Source: Bacteroidota bacterium
GTDB taxonomy: Bacteria; Bacteroidota; Bacteroidia; Bacteroidales; F082
NCBI GenBank assembly: GCA_016845175.1
Contig: JAERTD010000032.1
Span: 41,478 to 105,477, forward strand
Reading direction: 5' to 3'
DNA length: 64,000 bases
Each line of letters starts with the position of its first letter. Positions within the stretch are counted from its first letter, which is position 1. A model generated the notes under the pieces. It saw only the letters and a list, made by a program, of their open reading frames with translations, did no database searches and had not been told where the DNA came from. Both the position numbers and the translations under genes were made by a program. This document shows, in pieces, positions 1 to 9,945 of this stretch.

Positions 1-3000
1 CGGTAAGCTCAGTAGCCAACTCCCTGATGCGCTTATAAATTTTAGGGTATTGATCCTGTAGGGAATCAGTAAGCTTTTGCGTACCATCTTTCTGATCTCT
101 GGAAACGGGTAATGGTTTCACCAAACCAGAAACAATATCTTCCCCCTGGCTGCACATGGTAAAGTCACCATACAAGTGCACACCCCTTTCTTCTTTCTGA
201 GGGTTTTGGGTGAACACAACACCAGTACCAGAAGTGGGACCCAGGTTGCCAAATTTCATCTCCTGAACAATTACGGCAGTACCCCATTTGTCTGCTATTT
301 CCAGTTGTTCACGGTAGACTTTTGCGCGGTTAGATGACCATGATTCAAAGACCAGGTTAATGGCCATATGCAATTGTTTGTAAACATCCTCTTCAAAATG
401 GATGTCGTTCTTGGCCAGGGTTTCTTTATAGGCCAGGGCTGTTTCCTTCATGGCTTGTGGACTGAAGGCTACCTTATGATCCACCTTAAACTTGATTTTA
501 TAGCGTTCGATGACCTCATCAAAAACATCTCTGCTCAGCCCGTAGGCCATGCCCCAGCTCTGCAACAAGCGTCGGTATGAATCCCAGGCTGTCCAGGAGA
601 AATGGGTTTTTGTGGCCAGACATTCAATGATGTCATCATTGACTCCAACATTGAGCAAGGTATCCATGGCTCCAGGCATGGAAATGGCCGTACCTGATCT
701 TACGGAAAGCAATAAAGGGTTTTCGGGATTGCCAAACTCCATTCCGGAGGCCTGTTCTACCCTTTTCAAATGGTTTCGGATCAGGGTATACACCTCATTC
801 CGTAGTTCGGGATGTCCGAAAATGGCTTTGTGGCGCCTGAATACTTCGGTGGTAATCACAAAACCGGGAGGAATTGGAAAACCAGCCATTCTAAGGTTTT
901 TTAAATGATAGGCTTTGGAGCCTAAAAACACCTGGTTGTCGAGGTTGGGGTTGGGACTGCCCAGGCGTGCAACGGCCAGATCAGCATTGTACGACATCAC
1001 CTGCTTGATCATATTGGTTGGCAGGTTGTCTGCCATCTTTCGCAGAGACTCCAGTATTTTTAGAATAAAGTTGTCCAGGGGCTGCATCAGGAAAGCATCG
1101 GCAATGATATCCCGGTAAAACTCTTCTGATATTTTATTTACCAACTGTACTACTTCATTCTCGTTCAATTTGGCCTCCTTATCTTTCAGTTGTGGGATCA
1201 CAATACGAAGCGGAATTTCATATGTTTTTAGAAAATATTTGATTATGGTCCGCTTGACATCGTCGGCAATAAACTGGAAGATATTGATGTATTGATTGAA
1301 TGAAAAACTCTGGGACTGCAAGCTGTATTTCAGCATCAACAGATTGGAATTGAAGCTTTGGTTGGAGATACCATCCAGCTCCAGGCCTTCCCTAAAATAG
1401 TCCAGAATTTCATAAATGTTTTTTAGGGTTTGGCCGGAAATATAATTGAGGTTAATCTGATCGACCACCTTTTCCATGAGACGCGTGGCCACATTTTCGA
1501 GTCGGAAAGTCAGGCCCAGCGCTTCGAATTTCGGTTCCCTGTAAACCCCATACATAGAAGGTATGCCAATGGCAATATGACGTTTGTGGTAGATGTTTTC
1601 CCAGCTTTGGCTGGGTTTGGGGCTAAAAATGATCTCTTTTAGCCGTCTCATAAAGGAATAGATGAGTTTGAGAGAATTTTCAAAATCGTCTTGTTCCAAT
1701 GCCTTTTTAAGCTGATTGATCTCATCCTCTTCAATATAGGAGTAGCGCTTCAGCAGATTGATGATATCAACGGATTCAAAGGAATATTTCTCTTTAAGAA
1801 AGGAGAACAACCGACGCATATCACGCAGGCGTTCGCAATCCATTTCATTGCTTTGATCTAACTGCTGCAAAAGCGCTTCAAACTCTTTCTCATCCAGCTT
1901 GATGAGTTCATCGGGTCCGCTATTGTTAAGCCTGCACATTTCTGTGACCATTTGGTGGACAGGCGCATACCACTCGCTCTTCTTGTCGATGGATTGGTAG
2001 ACATTCTGAGGTAAGTCGTTTTTTAGAGCCTCCAGTTGGCCATCATTCCAAAACCGAAAAATCCGAAGGGTAAGACCTATGAGTGTATTGTTGCTTTCAG
2101 TGTGTACCTGTTTTCTTAGAAAGTGGATCAGTTTGTCCTTTCGATGCGCAATCTCATCCATGGTGGTGGTCACTTTTCTGATGTCACCTTCAGCACCAAT
2201 TTCGTTAAAGTATACCGGGAAAATTCGGGTAAGTTGCTTCACCTTTTTGTAATAAGGTGCAATATTGGAATTTAATATTTTGGTAATTTCCCGTTGAAAG
2301 AGGTCGGTATCGCTTATGAAAATGCCTCCCAATTTGAGGTTGACAATAAGAGTGGAGAGCAATTTTTCCATTTCCGACTGAGAGTATTCTATGAGCTCGA
2401 GCCAGACCCTGATGTTCTTTATATGGTTGGTGTTTACCGAGAGTTGCCAGTCTTCATTGACGAATACAATGCCCGGTATTTCAAATCCGAATTCAATGAG
2501 TTTTTCTTCGAAATAGGCAATGGTTTTGCTTGCCTGACCATTGGCTGAATCAATAACTTTTTTACCCAGGGTTAGCATCATATCGAGTACCGATGACATA
2601 TGATCCGATCTCAAACCATCAGCAAAGTCAAATATGAGATTGATGAAGTCCTTTCTTTTGGATACTTCAATTTCGTCAAATGCATCCTCAAGCATTTTGT
2701 TTAGCTTCCAGATAAGTCTTTCTCTGTGCGTCTCCATGCCCTCCAATTTGAGGAGGTAGAAGATATAGTAGAATTTCTCGATGAAGGTTGGAAAGAGGTC
2801 CACGTTTTCTGAAAAGCGCTCTCCAATTTTATTGAAGTCCGGTATTTGTTCCGCCAGTGCTTCCCAACTGCTAATTTGGTTCAATGCTTCCAGTTGGCTA
2901 TTAAACCAGGGTTTACCCACAGCCGCAACAATGGTGTCAGGTTTGGCTTGTAAAACTTCAGCTTTTTCGTCCAGCCAGTTTTCAATGCATGAAGATTCTT

Positions 3001-3568
3001 TCCAGAAATTCAAGGCATCTCCTTTGATGGCTTTCAATAAGTCAAATGCTCTTGGTCCAAATGTTTGGTGCTCCGACAGTTTTTTCAAATGGCGTTCGAA
3101 ATAATGAGAGGCTACATAGAAGCTTTTAGGGAAAGCCTTAAAGCCTTCTTCCATGGTGTCGCAACACTTATTGATGCTCGGGCTCATATCCCTATCTTCA
3201 GCTTCAAGCTTTTGGATGAATTCAAGGCTGGTTCTTATGATTAACACCTCCAGATCCTGGTTTTCATCATCCATAAGAAGCCTTTTCATGAGGAGGATGG
3301 GTATTTCAAAGGCTTTGTTGGGGTCATCCAGACCGATATAAAACCAATAATCGGTTAAAAGGATCTCTCTGAGCTCTTCTGCAACAAATTTTTTATTGGA
3401 AAAGGGATGCTGGAATTCAATGATGCAATCGTTTGCGCGTTTGTGGATTCCAAAGTACTTTTTTGAGAGATTTATAAAGTCCTGAAAATCAGGTGGTATT
3501 TTTATGTCCTTGTAGCGTGTTTCTGCGAGATTAGCTTCCAGTGCTTTTGAGATGAATTTTTCTTCCAT
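1..3568 (-). CDS. PEP/pyruvate-binding (PPDK N-terminal type) dikinase-like protein, C-terminus beyond window
   Basis: Open minus-strand frame of about 1189 codons running off the left edge; an in-frame TAA lies upstream of the ATG at 3568, which fixes the start. From about residue 875 the protein matches the ATP-grasp nucleotide-binding domain of pyruvate phosphate dikinase/PEP synthase: FLGSKAYHLKNL, then GFPIPPGFVITTEVFRRH, SVRSGTAISMPGAMDTLLN, and a later GTAVIVQEM..GN.G..SGTGVVFTQNP stretch followed by QGEDIVSG. These are the family signatures for ATP binding. The preceding 870 or so residues are rich in charged helices and I recognise no domain there; ordinary PPDK starts almost directly with the ATP-grasp part. 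The catalytic phospho-His and PEP-binding domains, if present, are outside the window. It could be a PPDK-type enzyme or a glucan/other dikinase with its own N-terminal module. Family call is firm, substrate is not. Confidence 0.85.
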   Translation of the reverse strand, partial: MEEKFISKALEANLAETRYKDIKIPPDFQDFINLSKKYFGIHKRANDCIIEFQHPFSNKKFVAEELREILLTDYWFYIGLDDPNKAFEIPILLMKRLLMDDENQDLEVLIIRTSLEFIQKLEAEDRDMSPSINKCCDTMEEGFKAFPKSFYVASHYFERHLKKLSEHQTFGPRAFDLLKAIKGDALNFWKESSCIENWLDEKAEVLQAKPDTIVAAVGKPWFNSQLEALNQISSWEALAEQIPDFNKIGERFSENVDLFPTFIEKFYYIFYLLKLEGMETHRERLIWKLNKMLEDAFDEIEVSKRKDFINLIFDFADGLRSDHMSSVLDMMLTLGKKVIDSANGQASKTIAYFEEKLIEFGFEIPGIVFVNEDWQLSVNTNHIKNIRVWLELIEYSQSEMEKLLSTLIVNLKLGGIFISDTDLFQREITKILNSNIAPYYKKVKQLTRIFPVYFNEIGAEGDIRKVTTTMDEIAHRKDKLIHFLRKQVHTESNNTLIGLTLRIFRFWNDGQLEALKNDLPQNVYQSIDKKSEWYAPVHQMVTEMCRLNNSGPDELIKLDEKEFEALLQQLDQSNEMDCERLRDMRRLFSFLKEKYSFESVDIINLLKRYSYIEEDEINQLKKALEQDDFENSLKLIYSFMRRLKEIIFSPKPSQSWENIYHKRHIAIGIPSMYGVYREPKFEALGLTFRLENVATRLMEKVVDQINLNYISGQTLKNIYEILDYFREGLELDGISNQSFNSNLLMLKYSLQSQSFSFNQYINIFQFIADDVKRTIIKYFLKTYEIPLRIVIPQLKDKEAKLNENEVVQLVNKISEEFYRDIIADAFLMQPLDNFILKILESLRKMADNLPTNMIKQVMSYNADLAVARLGSPNPNLDNQVFLGSKAYHLKNLRMAGFPIPPGFVITTEVFRRHKAIFGHPELRNEVYTLIRNHLKRVEQASGMEFGNPENPLLLSVRSGTAISMPGAMDTLLNVGVNDDIIECLATKTHFSWTAWDSYRRLLQSWGMAYGLSRDVFDEVIERYKIKFKVDHKVAFSPQAMKETALAYKETLAKNDIHFEEDVYKQLHMAINLVFESWSSNRAKVYREQLEIADKWGTAVIVQEMKFGNLGPTSGTGVVFTQNPQKEERGVHLYGDFTMCSQGEDIVSGLVKPLPVSRDQKDGTQKLTDSLQDQYPKIYKRIRELATELT

Positions 3569-3587
3569 GGTGTCTTCGAACCTTGTA

Positions 3588-3616
3588 TTTGCAGATTGTA
3601 TTATTTATACTTTTGA
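3588..3616 (+). promoter_or_regulatory. Bacteroidota-type promoter for gapA
   Basis: TTTG at 3588-3591, 17-nt spacer, then TACTTTTG at 3609-3616, an exact match to the TAnnTTTG -7 element. It would give a leader of roughly 80 nt before the gapA ATG. Confidence 0.5.
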
Positions 3617-3700
3617 ATCCAATATTGAATCACTCACTACAAAGATAGAGCTATTTGGGATGGATTAAAATCCCCTATCATTGAATAAATATTTAGAACT

Positions 3701-4708
3701 ATGACAAAAATTAAAATTGGAATCAACGGTTTTGGACGCATCGGTCGCAATGTATTTAAAATTGCACTGGAGAGAGACAACATGGAAGTTGTGGGTATCA
3801 ACGACCTAACAGATACAAAAACACTGGCACATTTACTAAAATATGACTCCACCCAGGGAAAATTTAATGGGCAGGTGAGCTATAATGAAACCAGCCTGAT
3901 AGTTAACGGACAGGAAGTGCCTGTTTCAGCTGAGCGCAGCCCCATTGATATTAAATGGATTCAAGCTCCTGACGTAGTTGTTGAAGCTACTGGTATTTTC
4001 CGCTCAAAAGAAAGTAATAAAGGCGGATATGGTGACCACCTGAAGAATGGTGCCAAAAAGGTAATTCTTACTGTTCCCTCAAAAGATGCCATCGACAGAA
4101 TGGTTGTTCTGGGTGTAAACGATAATGATTTGCGCGATGAAGATCAGTGTGTATCCAATGCATCTTGTACTACCAACTGTTTGGCTCCAGTAGCAAAAGT
4201 ATTGAATGACCGTTTTGGTATTGAGAATGGCTTGATGACTACTATTCATGCCTATACAAACGATCAAAGAATTCTGGATGCTCCTCATTCTGATTTAAGA
4301 AGAGCACGTTCTGCGGCTGTTTCACAGATTCCAACCACTACCGGAGCTGCAAAAGCAGTGGGAAAGGTGATTCCAGACCTCAATGGTAAACTTGATGGTA
4401 TGGCAGTTAGGATTCCTACACCAACCGGTTCATTGGTTGACCTGGTTGTGAATTTGAAGACTGAAGCCACCAAAGAGGAAATCAATGCAGCCATGAAAGA
4501 AGCTGCAGAAGGCCCGATGAAAGGTATTTTAGAATATACTGAAGACCCGATTGTATCTGTGGATATCATCCACAATGAGCACTCATCCATTTTTGATGCA
4601 GATAGCACTATGGTACAGGGCAAAACTGTAAAAGTATTGGCATGGTATGATAACGAATGGGGATATTCTGTTCGCGTAGTTGACCTGGCCGAAAGATTTA
4701 ATTTTTAG
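3701..4708 (+). CDS. gapA: Type I glyceraldehyde-3-phosphate dehydrogenase
   Basis: 335 residues, the usual GAPDH length. It oxidises glyceraldehyde-3-phosphate to 1,3-bisphosphoglycerate with NAD in cytosolic glycolysis. The N-terminal Rossmann motif is GINGFGRIGRNVF (residues 8-20); the catalytic block SNASCTTNC puts the nucleophile at Cys156, followed by TTIHAYTNDQ with the base His and the late WYDNEWGYS motif. The acidic residue in GINDLTD (around 35) favours NAD over NADP. It is a single-gene unit: its own promoter about 110 bp upstream and a strong terminator 20 bp downstream. The neighbouring PEP-binding dikinase-like gene is divergent, so two enzymes of the lower glycolytic/gluconeogenic end share one intergenic region. 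Confidence 0.98.
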   Translation: MTKIKIGINGFGRIGRNVFKIALERDNMEVVGINDLTDTKTLAHLLKYDSTQGKFNGQVSYNETSLIVNGQEVPVSAERSPIDIKWIQAPDVVVEATGIFRSKESNKGGYGDHLKNGAKKVILTVPSKDAIDRMVVLGVNDNDLRDEDQCVSNASCTTNCLAPVAKVLNDRFGIENGLMTTIHAYTNDQRILDAPHSDLRRARSAAVSQIPTTTGAAKAVGKVIPDLNGKLDGMAVRIPTPTGSLVDLVVNLKTEATKEEINAAMKEAAEGPMKGILEYTEDPIVSVDIIHNEHSSIFDADSTMVQGKTVKVLAWYDNEWGYSVRVVDLAERFNF

Positions 4709-4727
4709 TAGTAGGTTTTTAATGCGA

Positions 4728-4758
4728 AGCCACTTCAGTTTCTGGAGTGGCTTTTTTT
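4728..4758 (+). terminator. Intrinsic terminator of gapA
   Basis: AGCCACTTCAG / CTGGAGTGGCT form an 11-bp stem (one G-T pair) with a TTT loop, followed by seven T. The T-run is on the plus side only, so it serves gapA. Confidence 0.9.
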
Positions 4759-4774
4759 ATGGCCAGAGGTTTGA

Positions 4775-7375
4775 TTAAGGACCTCTGATAATGGTCACAC
4801 TGCCCTTAAGGGTCATGGTTTCCAGTCCGTTGATGGTATGGAAGTAGACCTGACACACATAATAATATACCCCTTCAGCACAATCCTGATTGGTTTTGGA
4901 GTTTTTCCCATCCCACCTAATCTCGGGATCGTTGGTTTCAAACAATATGTTTCCCCAGCGGTTAAAAATGCTCATTTCCACACGCTCCACCATATGGTTT
5001 ACTTTGGGTACAAACAATGGGTTGAACTGGTCACCATTGTTTGGAGTAAACACATTGGGAAGGTCGTATATGGTATTGGGGCATGCATCATAATTCACAC
5101 AAACCACATTGCTGAAGGCACTGGTATTCCCAACCGAATCGATGGCCTTCACGGCATAACAACCCACATAGTTGCTATCGCTAAAATGGTAATAGATGGT
5201 ATCGTAAGGGTTGGTGATGGAGTCGATGAGTTCCAAAGGCTGCTCTTGCAGAGCGGTATAATAAATATGGTATTTGGCCACATCATAACTGCAGGAATCA
5301 TAGGGCAGGGTCCAGCTTAGTTTGTTGACCAGGCTATCGCAGTGTGTTTGAATATTTAAAACCGGGTCGCAGGGTGGCATCACATCGTTGGGAACTTCAC
5401 AGATAATTTGAGAATAGTTCACCAGAGGGCTCATCAATCCCGGTAATGAGTAGCGACCAATAGATTTAATATAATAACAATACTCCTTGTCATTTTCCAA
5501 GCCTCTGTCTCTGTAGAATAGAAATTTGGAGAGACCGATGGAATCCAAGGTGCCTGATCCGGGGTCTTGCCTATAAATAATATATTCATCATTAACCCAG
5601 GGAACTTTAGGTACCCATGTCAGATATACTTCCCGATCTCGGGCCTGGGTGTTAAGAAATATGGATGCTGCTTTGGATGAACTGCCAATATAGCCTACTG
5701 TTTCACTCTCAAGGTCGATTTGATAGTTGTAAGGTATGCCACTGGTGTTTAGGTTTACTGCTGCATCGTAATAAATGGTATCGTCCAGGCTATTAAATGT
5801 TTTGATGAGACTAGGCGCATCCCATAACAAACCATTGTTCCTGTAAACCAAATAGTTGTAAGGACCAGGGTAGGTGATGGTATCCAGTTCTATGGGTTTT
5901 GACCACACCAGGTTGACTACGCCACTTTCAAGATCAGTACTATCATTACTCACGTGAGTAATTATGGGCACATCACGTTTCAGATAAGCGCAGTCCTCAT
6001 TGGATGCATAACTCTCGGCATTGTCATGATAGACCGCTGTTACACGGTAACAATAATCGATACCATGAACTAATCCTAATCCTAAATTATCATCTCTGAA
6101 ATTAAGCGTGGAGGCAGCTGCTACTTCTGCTATCAGTTGGAAGCCGGTATATATGGGTACACCAGTTTCACAATAGTCAGGATCCCATCCCGAAGGACCA
6201 CTTCTCCTATAAATTTTATATCCGGTATTGTGGTCGCAAACACTCTTTTCCCAACTCAGATCAATTCCGTTGCCCAGTGCTTCTGCCTGGAGGTTTTCTG
6301 GTGCCGGGGCAATTACCTTAATGGCTACACTTTTAAAGTTTACCAGATTGGCTGGTGAACCATTGTCTACTGCTTTAAAAAGAACGGTATAGGGATTGGC
6401 TTTTACATGAGCACATGTAGTGGGCCAGCTGAAGTCCGCAAAAACAGTATCACTGCTGGAAGCAGGATTGGGAACCATGGAAGCGCCCAGTTCCAGTGGT
6501 CCTCCCACAGCAGTAAGGGTTACGCCGGTGCCATCAGGATCATAGGCCAATACATCAAAATGCAGAAAGTCACCAGCTACGATGCAGGTATCATCTATGG
6601 CGATAATTTCTGGTGGGTCATGGTTACAGCTTACAATATTGATTTGCATATCCCTTCTTACACTACCTATTTTTATACCATATCGCCATTCTTCAACCAC
6701 AAAGGCCACATTGTATTCACCCTGCAATATGGGTGTGAACCAGGTGAGGTCACCACTAATGGAATCGATTTCGAAGACTTCTGACGTTTTGGGATAGGTG
6801 TATCCGGGAATATCGAAACCACCGGCACCCTTGCATACCACCAGTTTGTATGAAATGCTGTCGCCATCCACATCATATGCACCGGGATTATGGATGAACA
6901 ATTTGCCTACACAACCATTGTCGATGGGTGGGTTTAACAATTGTACGGAGTTGTTATAGCCAAGGAAAGGGTTGATCAGAAGCTCTGTTTCAATGAACAT
7001 GGGTACATTGATGGAGTTGGGGATGTTCTGGACACCCGTATTCCGGTTGGGGTCTTCCACCGAGATCATATATTTACCCGGGGCTGGAAAGGTGTGTGTC
7101 CCTCTGTAGAGGTTATAGGAGATATCTTCAACGCCCGGTACTTCTTCCCAAATCATCCTAGGAATTTCATCACCCGAGCCATCACCCCAGTAAATGGGCA
7201 TTACCTCTCGTGTGTCGTCGGCAGGACTTGAAGTCCGGGTAAACATCACCACAGTAAACTCATAGGTCAAGCCTTCAATATGGTTGTAAGTGATCTCTGC
7301 TGCCCTTTGATGGGTTGCGAAGGCAACATTAACCATGCATAAGAGTAGAATGATGTTTATATATGTTTTCTTCAT
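4775..7375 (-). CDS. Secreted fibronectin-III-like protein with T9SS type B (gliding-type) C-terminal sorting domain
   Basis: 866 residues with an N-terminal signal peptide (MKKTYINIILLLCMVNVAFA). The N-terminal third carries Ig/PKD-like beta-rich sequence (WGDGSGDEIPR, DPDGTGVTLTAVG). The middle has several fibronectin type III-like units with the pattern PENLQAEALGNGIDLSWEK... and YKIYRRSG/YLVYRNNG/YIIYRQDPG. The last 95 residues match the gliding-motility C-terminal family: IYDLPNVFTPNNGDQFNPLF, then VEMSIFNRWGN.LFET...WDGK and EGVYYYVCQVYF. In this family the C-terminal domain directs export through T9SS and surface attachment or release. No enzymatic domain was seen; an adhesin or surface scaffold is the likeliest role (inference). 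Monocistronic; it converges on gapA. Confidence 0.88.
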   Translation of the reverse strand: MKKTYINIILLLCMVNVAFATHQRAAEITYNHIEGLTYEFTVVMFTRTSSPADDTREVMPIYWGDGSGDEIPRMIWEEVPGVEDISYNLYRGTHTFPAPGKYMISVEDPNRNTGVQNIPNSINVPMFIETELLINPFLGYNNSVQLLNPPIDNGCVGKLFIHNPGAYDVDGDSISYKLVVCKGAGGFDIPGYTYPKTSEVFEIDSISGDLTWFTPILQGEYNVAFVVEEWRYGIKIGSVRRDMQINIVSCNHDPPEIIAIDDTCIVAGDFLHFDVLAYDPDGTGVTLTAVGGPLELGASMVPNPASSSDTVFADFSWPTTCAHVKANPYTVLFKAVDNGSPANLVNFKSVAIKVIAPAPENLQAEALGNGIDLSWEKSVCDHNTGYKIYRRSGPSGWDPDYCETGVPIYTGFQLIAEVAAASTLNFRDDNLGLGLVHGIDYCYRVTAVYHDNAESYASNEDCAYLKRDVPIITHVSNDSTDLESGVVNLVWSKPIELDTITYPGPYNYLVYRNNGLLWDAPSLIKTFNSLDDTIYYDAAVNLNTSGIPYNYQIDLESETVGYIGSSSKAASIFLNTQARDREVYLTWVPKVPWVNDEYIIYRQDPGSGTLDSIGLSKFLFYRDRGLENDKEYCYYIKSIGRYSLPGLMSPLVNYSQIICEVPNDVMPPCDPVLNIQTHCDSLVNKLSWTLPYDSCSYDVAKYHIYYTALQEQPLELIDSITNPYDTIYYHFSDSNYVGCYAVKAIDSVGNTSAFSNVVCVNYDACPNTIYDLPNVFTPNNGDQFNPLFVPKVNHMVERVEMSIFNRWGNILFETNDPEIRWDGKNSKTNQDCAEGVYYYVCQVYFHTINGLETMTLKGSVTIIRGP

Positions 7376-7536
7376 TGGAATTCACTAAAGGAATATCAAA
7401 ACTACAAATATTATGCAAATCAAGTGCCAAGTATCTTGGCTTAGAAAAGCTTGCTGAAAGTCCTATGAAATGGAACTAAAACTTGTTATTTATGTATAAG
7501 AGAAGGCGGGATTTAATTAGTTTTGTAGAGCTTATT

Positions 7537-9771
7537 ATGGATAAGAGGGCATTGGAACAGGAACGCTTGGAAATTCTCAGACGGTATCGTCAGCTGATTG
7601 AGGTATGGCATACGCGGAAAGAGACCAGCGACCGCTGGATGGTTCGAAAAGCATTCAGGTTAGCCGCTGATGCCCATAAAGATATGCGGCGCAAGACAGG
7701 GGAACCTTTTATTTACCATCCCCTGGCAGTGGCCACCATTGCCGCAGGAGAAATTGGCTTGGGCAGAACTTCCATTATAGCCGGACTTTTGCACGATACA
7801 GTTGAAGATACCGACATCAGATTATCAGATGTAAAGGCCATGTTTGGTTCTGAAGTCGAAAGGATCATTGACGGGCTCACCAAAATTGATGAAATATCAG
7901 ATACCACCTCCACAGCTCAGGCAGAGACACTTAAGAAAATTCTCTTTACTCTTTCAGAAGATGTTCGTGTAATTCTTGTGAAATTGGCTGACCGCCTCCA
8001 CAATATGCGAACCATGGAAGTGATGCCGCGCGAAAAGCAACTAAAGGTGGCCTCTGAAACCTTGTTCATTTATGCACCTTTGGCCCACCGACTTGGATTG
8101 TATTCCCTGAAAAGTGAGTTGGAGGAATTATCCTTTAAATATTCACAACCTAAGATCTATCGCGACCTAAAGGAAAAGCTAAACGAGCGATATGATGAAA
8201 CCATGCGTTTTTTCGAAGCTTTCAGGCAACCCTTTGAAAAGGAGTTAAAATCCAACCGCCTTAAATATGATATTGAATGTAATATCAAAACCACCTTTTC
8301 GATTTGGCAAAAGATGAAGGAAAATGGTGTCCCATTCGAAGAAGTTTATGGCACTTATGGAGTGGATGTGGTGGTGAATACCAGCCCTAAAAGAGAAAAA
8401 AGAGATTGCTGGTCGGCATACGCTGCCTTAACTTCCATCTATAAACCCAATATTAAAAGCCTGCGCGACTGGATGAGCTCACCAAAAGCTAATGGCTATG
8501 AGGCTATCCACATAACAGTCATGGGTAATGGTGGTCAGTGGGTTGATGTCCATATCCGCAGCAAGCGTATGGACGAAATTGCCCGGAAGGGTTATGCCGC
8601 TTACTGGAAATATAAGGATCAGAGTAAGATAGATGCCGGACTGGATGAATGGCTGAAAAAAACACGAGAATTGTTGAAGGAAAGCGATGAAGAGACCATT
8701 GGTTTCATCGATGATTTTAAAAGCAATTTGTTTTCCGATGAGATTGTGGTTTTTACTCCAAAGGGTCGCATGGTGAATTTACCGGTAACAGCAACGGTTC
8801 TCGACTTTGCCTATTCCATTCATACCGATCTTGGCAACAAATGTATCGGGGCTAATGTCAACCACAAATTGGTGCCTGTGGATTATCAGGTAAAATCAGG
8901 GGATCAGGTTGAGATCATTACATCTAGGATACAACAACCCAACGAAGACTGGTTCAAATATGTAGTTACGGCCAGGGCAAAATCGCGTATTAAGCTGGCC
9001 ATAAAAGCGGAGCGGAAAAAGTTTCGGGATGAAGGAAAAGAAAAACTGGAAGAATATTTTGCTCAGCTAAAACTTGAATATTCCAAACCGCTGGTCAACA
9101 GCATTATCGAAGCCAAGAGTCTGGGAGGACAGGTTGATTTGTTCTATTATATTGCCAAGGGAAAGATTGATTTTAAAGATGTAAAGGAAGCTGTAAACCC
9201 AAGTGATGGTAGAGGTAGCTGGATCAGAGGTTTGCGTTTACCATTTTCTCGTCCCAAGGCTTCTGAAGCCAGTAATGGTGACAAATCTGGAAATGAAAAT
9301 GTAGACTCGAGTCCTGCAGAAGAATCTGTTGATTCAGATCTTAAAGCTCTTGATTATTCAGTGTCAAAATGTTGTAACCCCATACCGGGTGATAATGTAA
9401 TCGGACTTGTTTTCCCCAACGAACCCATTCAGATTCACCGTACCGATTGTGAAAAAGCCATTGGACTGATGGCACAGTACGGTAAGAATATCGTGAAGGC
9501 TAAATGGAAGCAAAAACAAGGCATAACCTTCCTGGCTGGTATACAGATTAAAGCTGTGGATAAGATTGGTCTTATACAGGAAGTGTCGGCCAGGATAGCA
9601 GATGATTTTCAATTAAACATACGTACGTTTAACCTTGAAAGTGTTGAAGGCTTAGTCGATTTGACCATCACACTTTATGTAAGCGATACAGATGGACTTA
9701 AAAAATTGATACAAAGACTGAAGAAAATTAAAGAGGTAATAAAAATTACCCGTCTTGATAGATTTGTCTAG
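7537..9771 (+). CDS. rsh: RelA/SpoT homologue: ppGpp hydrolase with a degenerate synthetase domain
   Basis: 744 residues from the ATG at 7537; the frame is open back to a TTG at 7483 and an ATG at 7492, but family alignment starts at DKRALEQERL. Order of domains: HD hydrolase (about 35-190), synthetase (about 230-350), TGS (about 395-460, VVFTPKGRMVNLP), a Cys-containing region (VSKCCNPIPGD) and a C-terminal ACT domain (last 75 residues). The hydrolase motifs are intact: YHP, LLHDTVEDT with H86 D87, and LVKLADRLHNMRT. The synthetase looks damaged by eye: the ATP-site Arg of the RxK..SI..KM motif is Asn249, the Asp of the YDxxAxR strand is Gly272 and the Arg there is Asp, and the Glu of ExQIRT is Asp337 (VDVHIRS). 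This predicts a SpoT-like hydrolase with little or no synthesis. The next genes are fur-like and purA; purA makes a purine precursor and PurA is a known ppGpp target in other bacteria. Confidence 0.92.
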   Translation: MDKRALEQERLEILRRYRQLIEVWHTRKETSDRWMVRKAFRLAADAHKDMRRKTGEPFIYHPLAVATIAAGEIGLGRTSIIAGLLHDTVEDTDIRLSDVKAMFGSEVERIIDGLTKIDEISDTTSTAQAETLKKILFTLSEDVRVILVKLADRLHNMRTMEVMPREKQLKVASETLFIYAPLAHRLGLYSLKSELEELSFKYSQPKIYRDLKEKLNERYDETMRFFEAFRQPFEKELKSNRLKYDIECNIKTTFSIWQKMKENGVPFEEVYGTYGVDVVVNTSPKREKRDCWSAYAALTSIYKPNIKSLRDWMSSPKANGYEAIHITVMGNGGQWVDVHIRSKRMDEIARKGYAAYWKYKDQSKIDAGLDEWLKKTRELLKESDEETIGFIDDFKSNLFSDEIVVFTPKGRMVNLPVTATVLDFAYSIHTDLGNKCIGANVNHKLVPVDYQVKSGDQVEIITSRIQQPNEDWFKYVVTARAKSRIKLAIKAERKKFRDEGKEKLEEYFAQLKLEYSKPLVNSIIEAKSLGGQVDLFYYIAKGKIDFKDVKEAVNPSDGRGSWIRGLRLPFSRPKASEASNGDKSGNENVDSSPAEESVDSDLKALDYSVSKCCNPIPGDNVIGLVFPNEPIQIHRTDCEKAIGLMAQYGKNIVKAKWKQKQGITFLAGIQIKAVDKIGLIQEVSARIADDFQLNIRTFNLESVEGLVDLTITLYVSDTDGLKKLIQRLKKIKEVIKITRLDRFV

Positions 9772-9883
9772 AAGTCAGGACAATGCATTAGATGTTTTCT
9801 CGTCTAAGCTAAAGTGGCGACTACGCAAAGGCACCAGCAGAACTACGTAAAACCCGTATTTTAATCGCTTTTTCACTTTTTTA

Positions 9884-9914
9884 TTTGTAATTAAACCACT
9901 TAAAAATAAAATTG
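9884..9914 (+). promoter_or_regulatory. Promoter of the fur-like gene
   Basis: TTTG at 9884-9887, exactly 19 nt, then TAAAATTG at 9907-9914 (one mismatch to TAnnTTTG). The leader to the ATG at 9946 would be about 25-30 nt. Confidence 0.45.
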
Positions 9915-9945
9915 TAGTATTTTTACCGCACTAAAACCAGTGGGA

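Noticed and set aside
368..3341. Several plus-strand ORFs of 60-119 codons
   Set aside because: They lie antisense to the continuous minus-strand dikinase-like frame and show no protein-like features.
7483..7536. Upstream TTG (7483) and ATG (7492) starts for the RelA/SpoT homologue
   Set aside because: The extra residues (MLFMYKRRRDLISFVELI) do not resemble the family N-terminus, and a TAGTTTTG -7 element at 7518-7525 would lie inside them.
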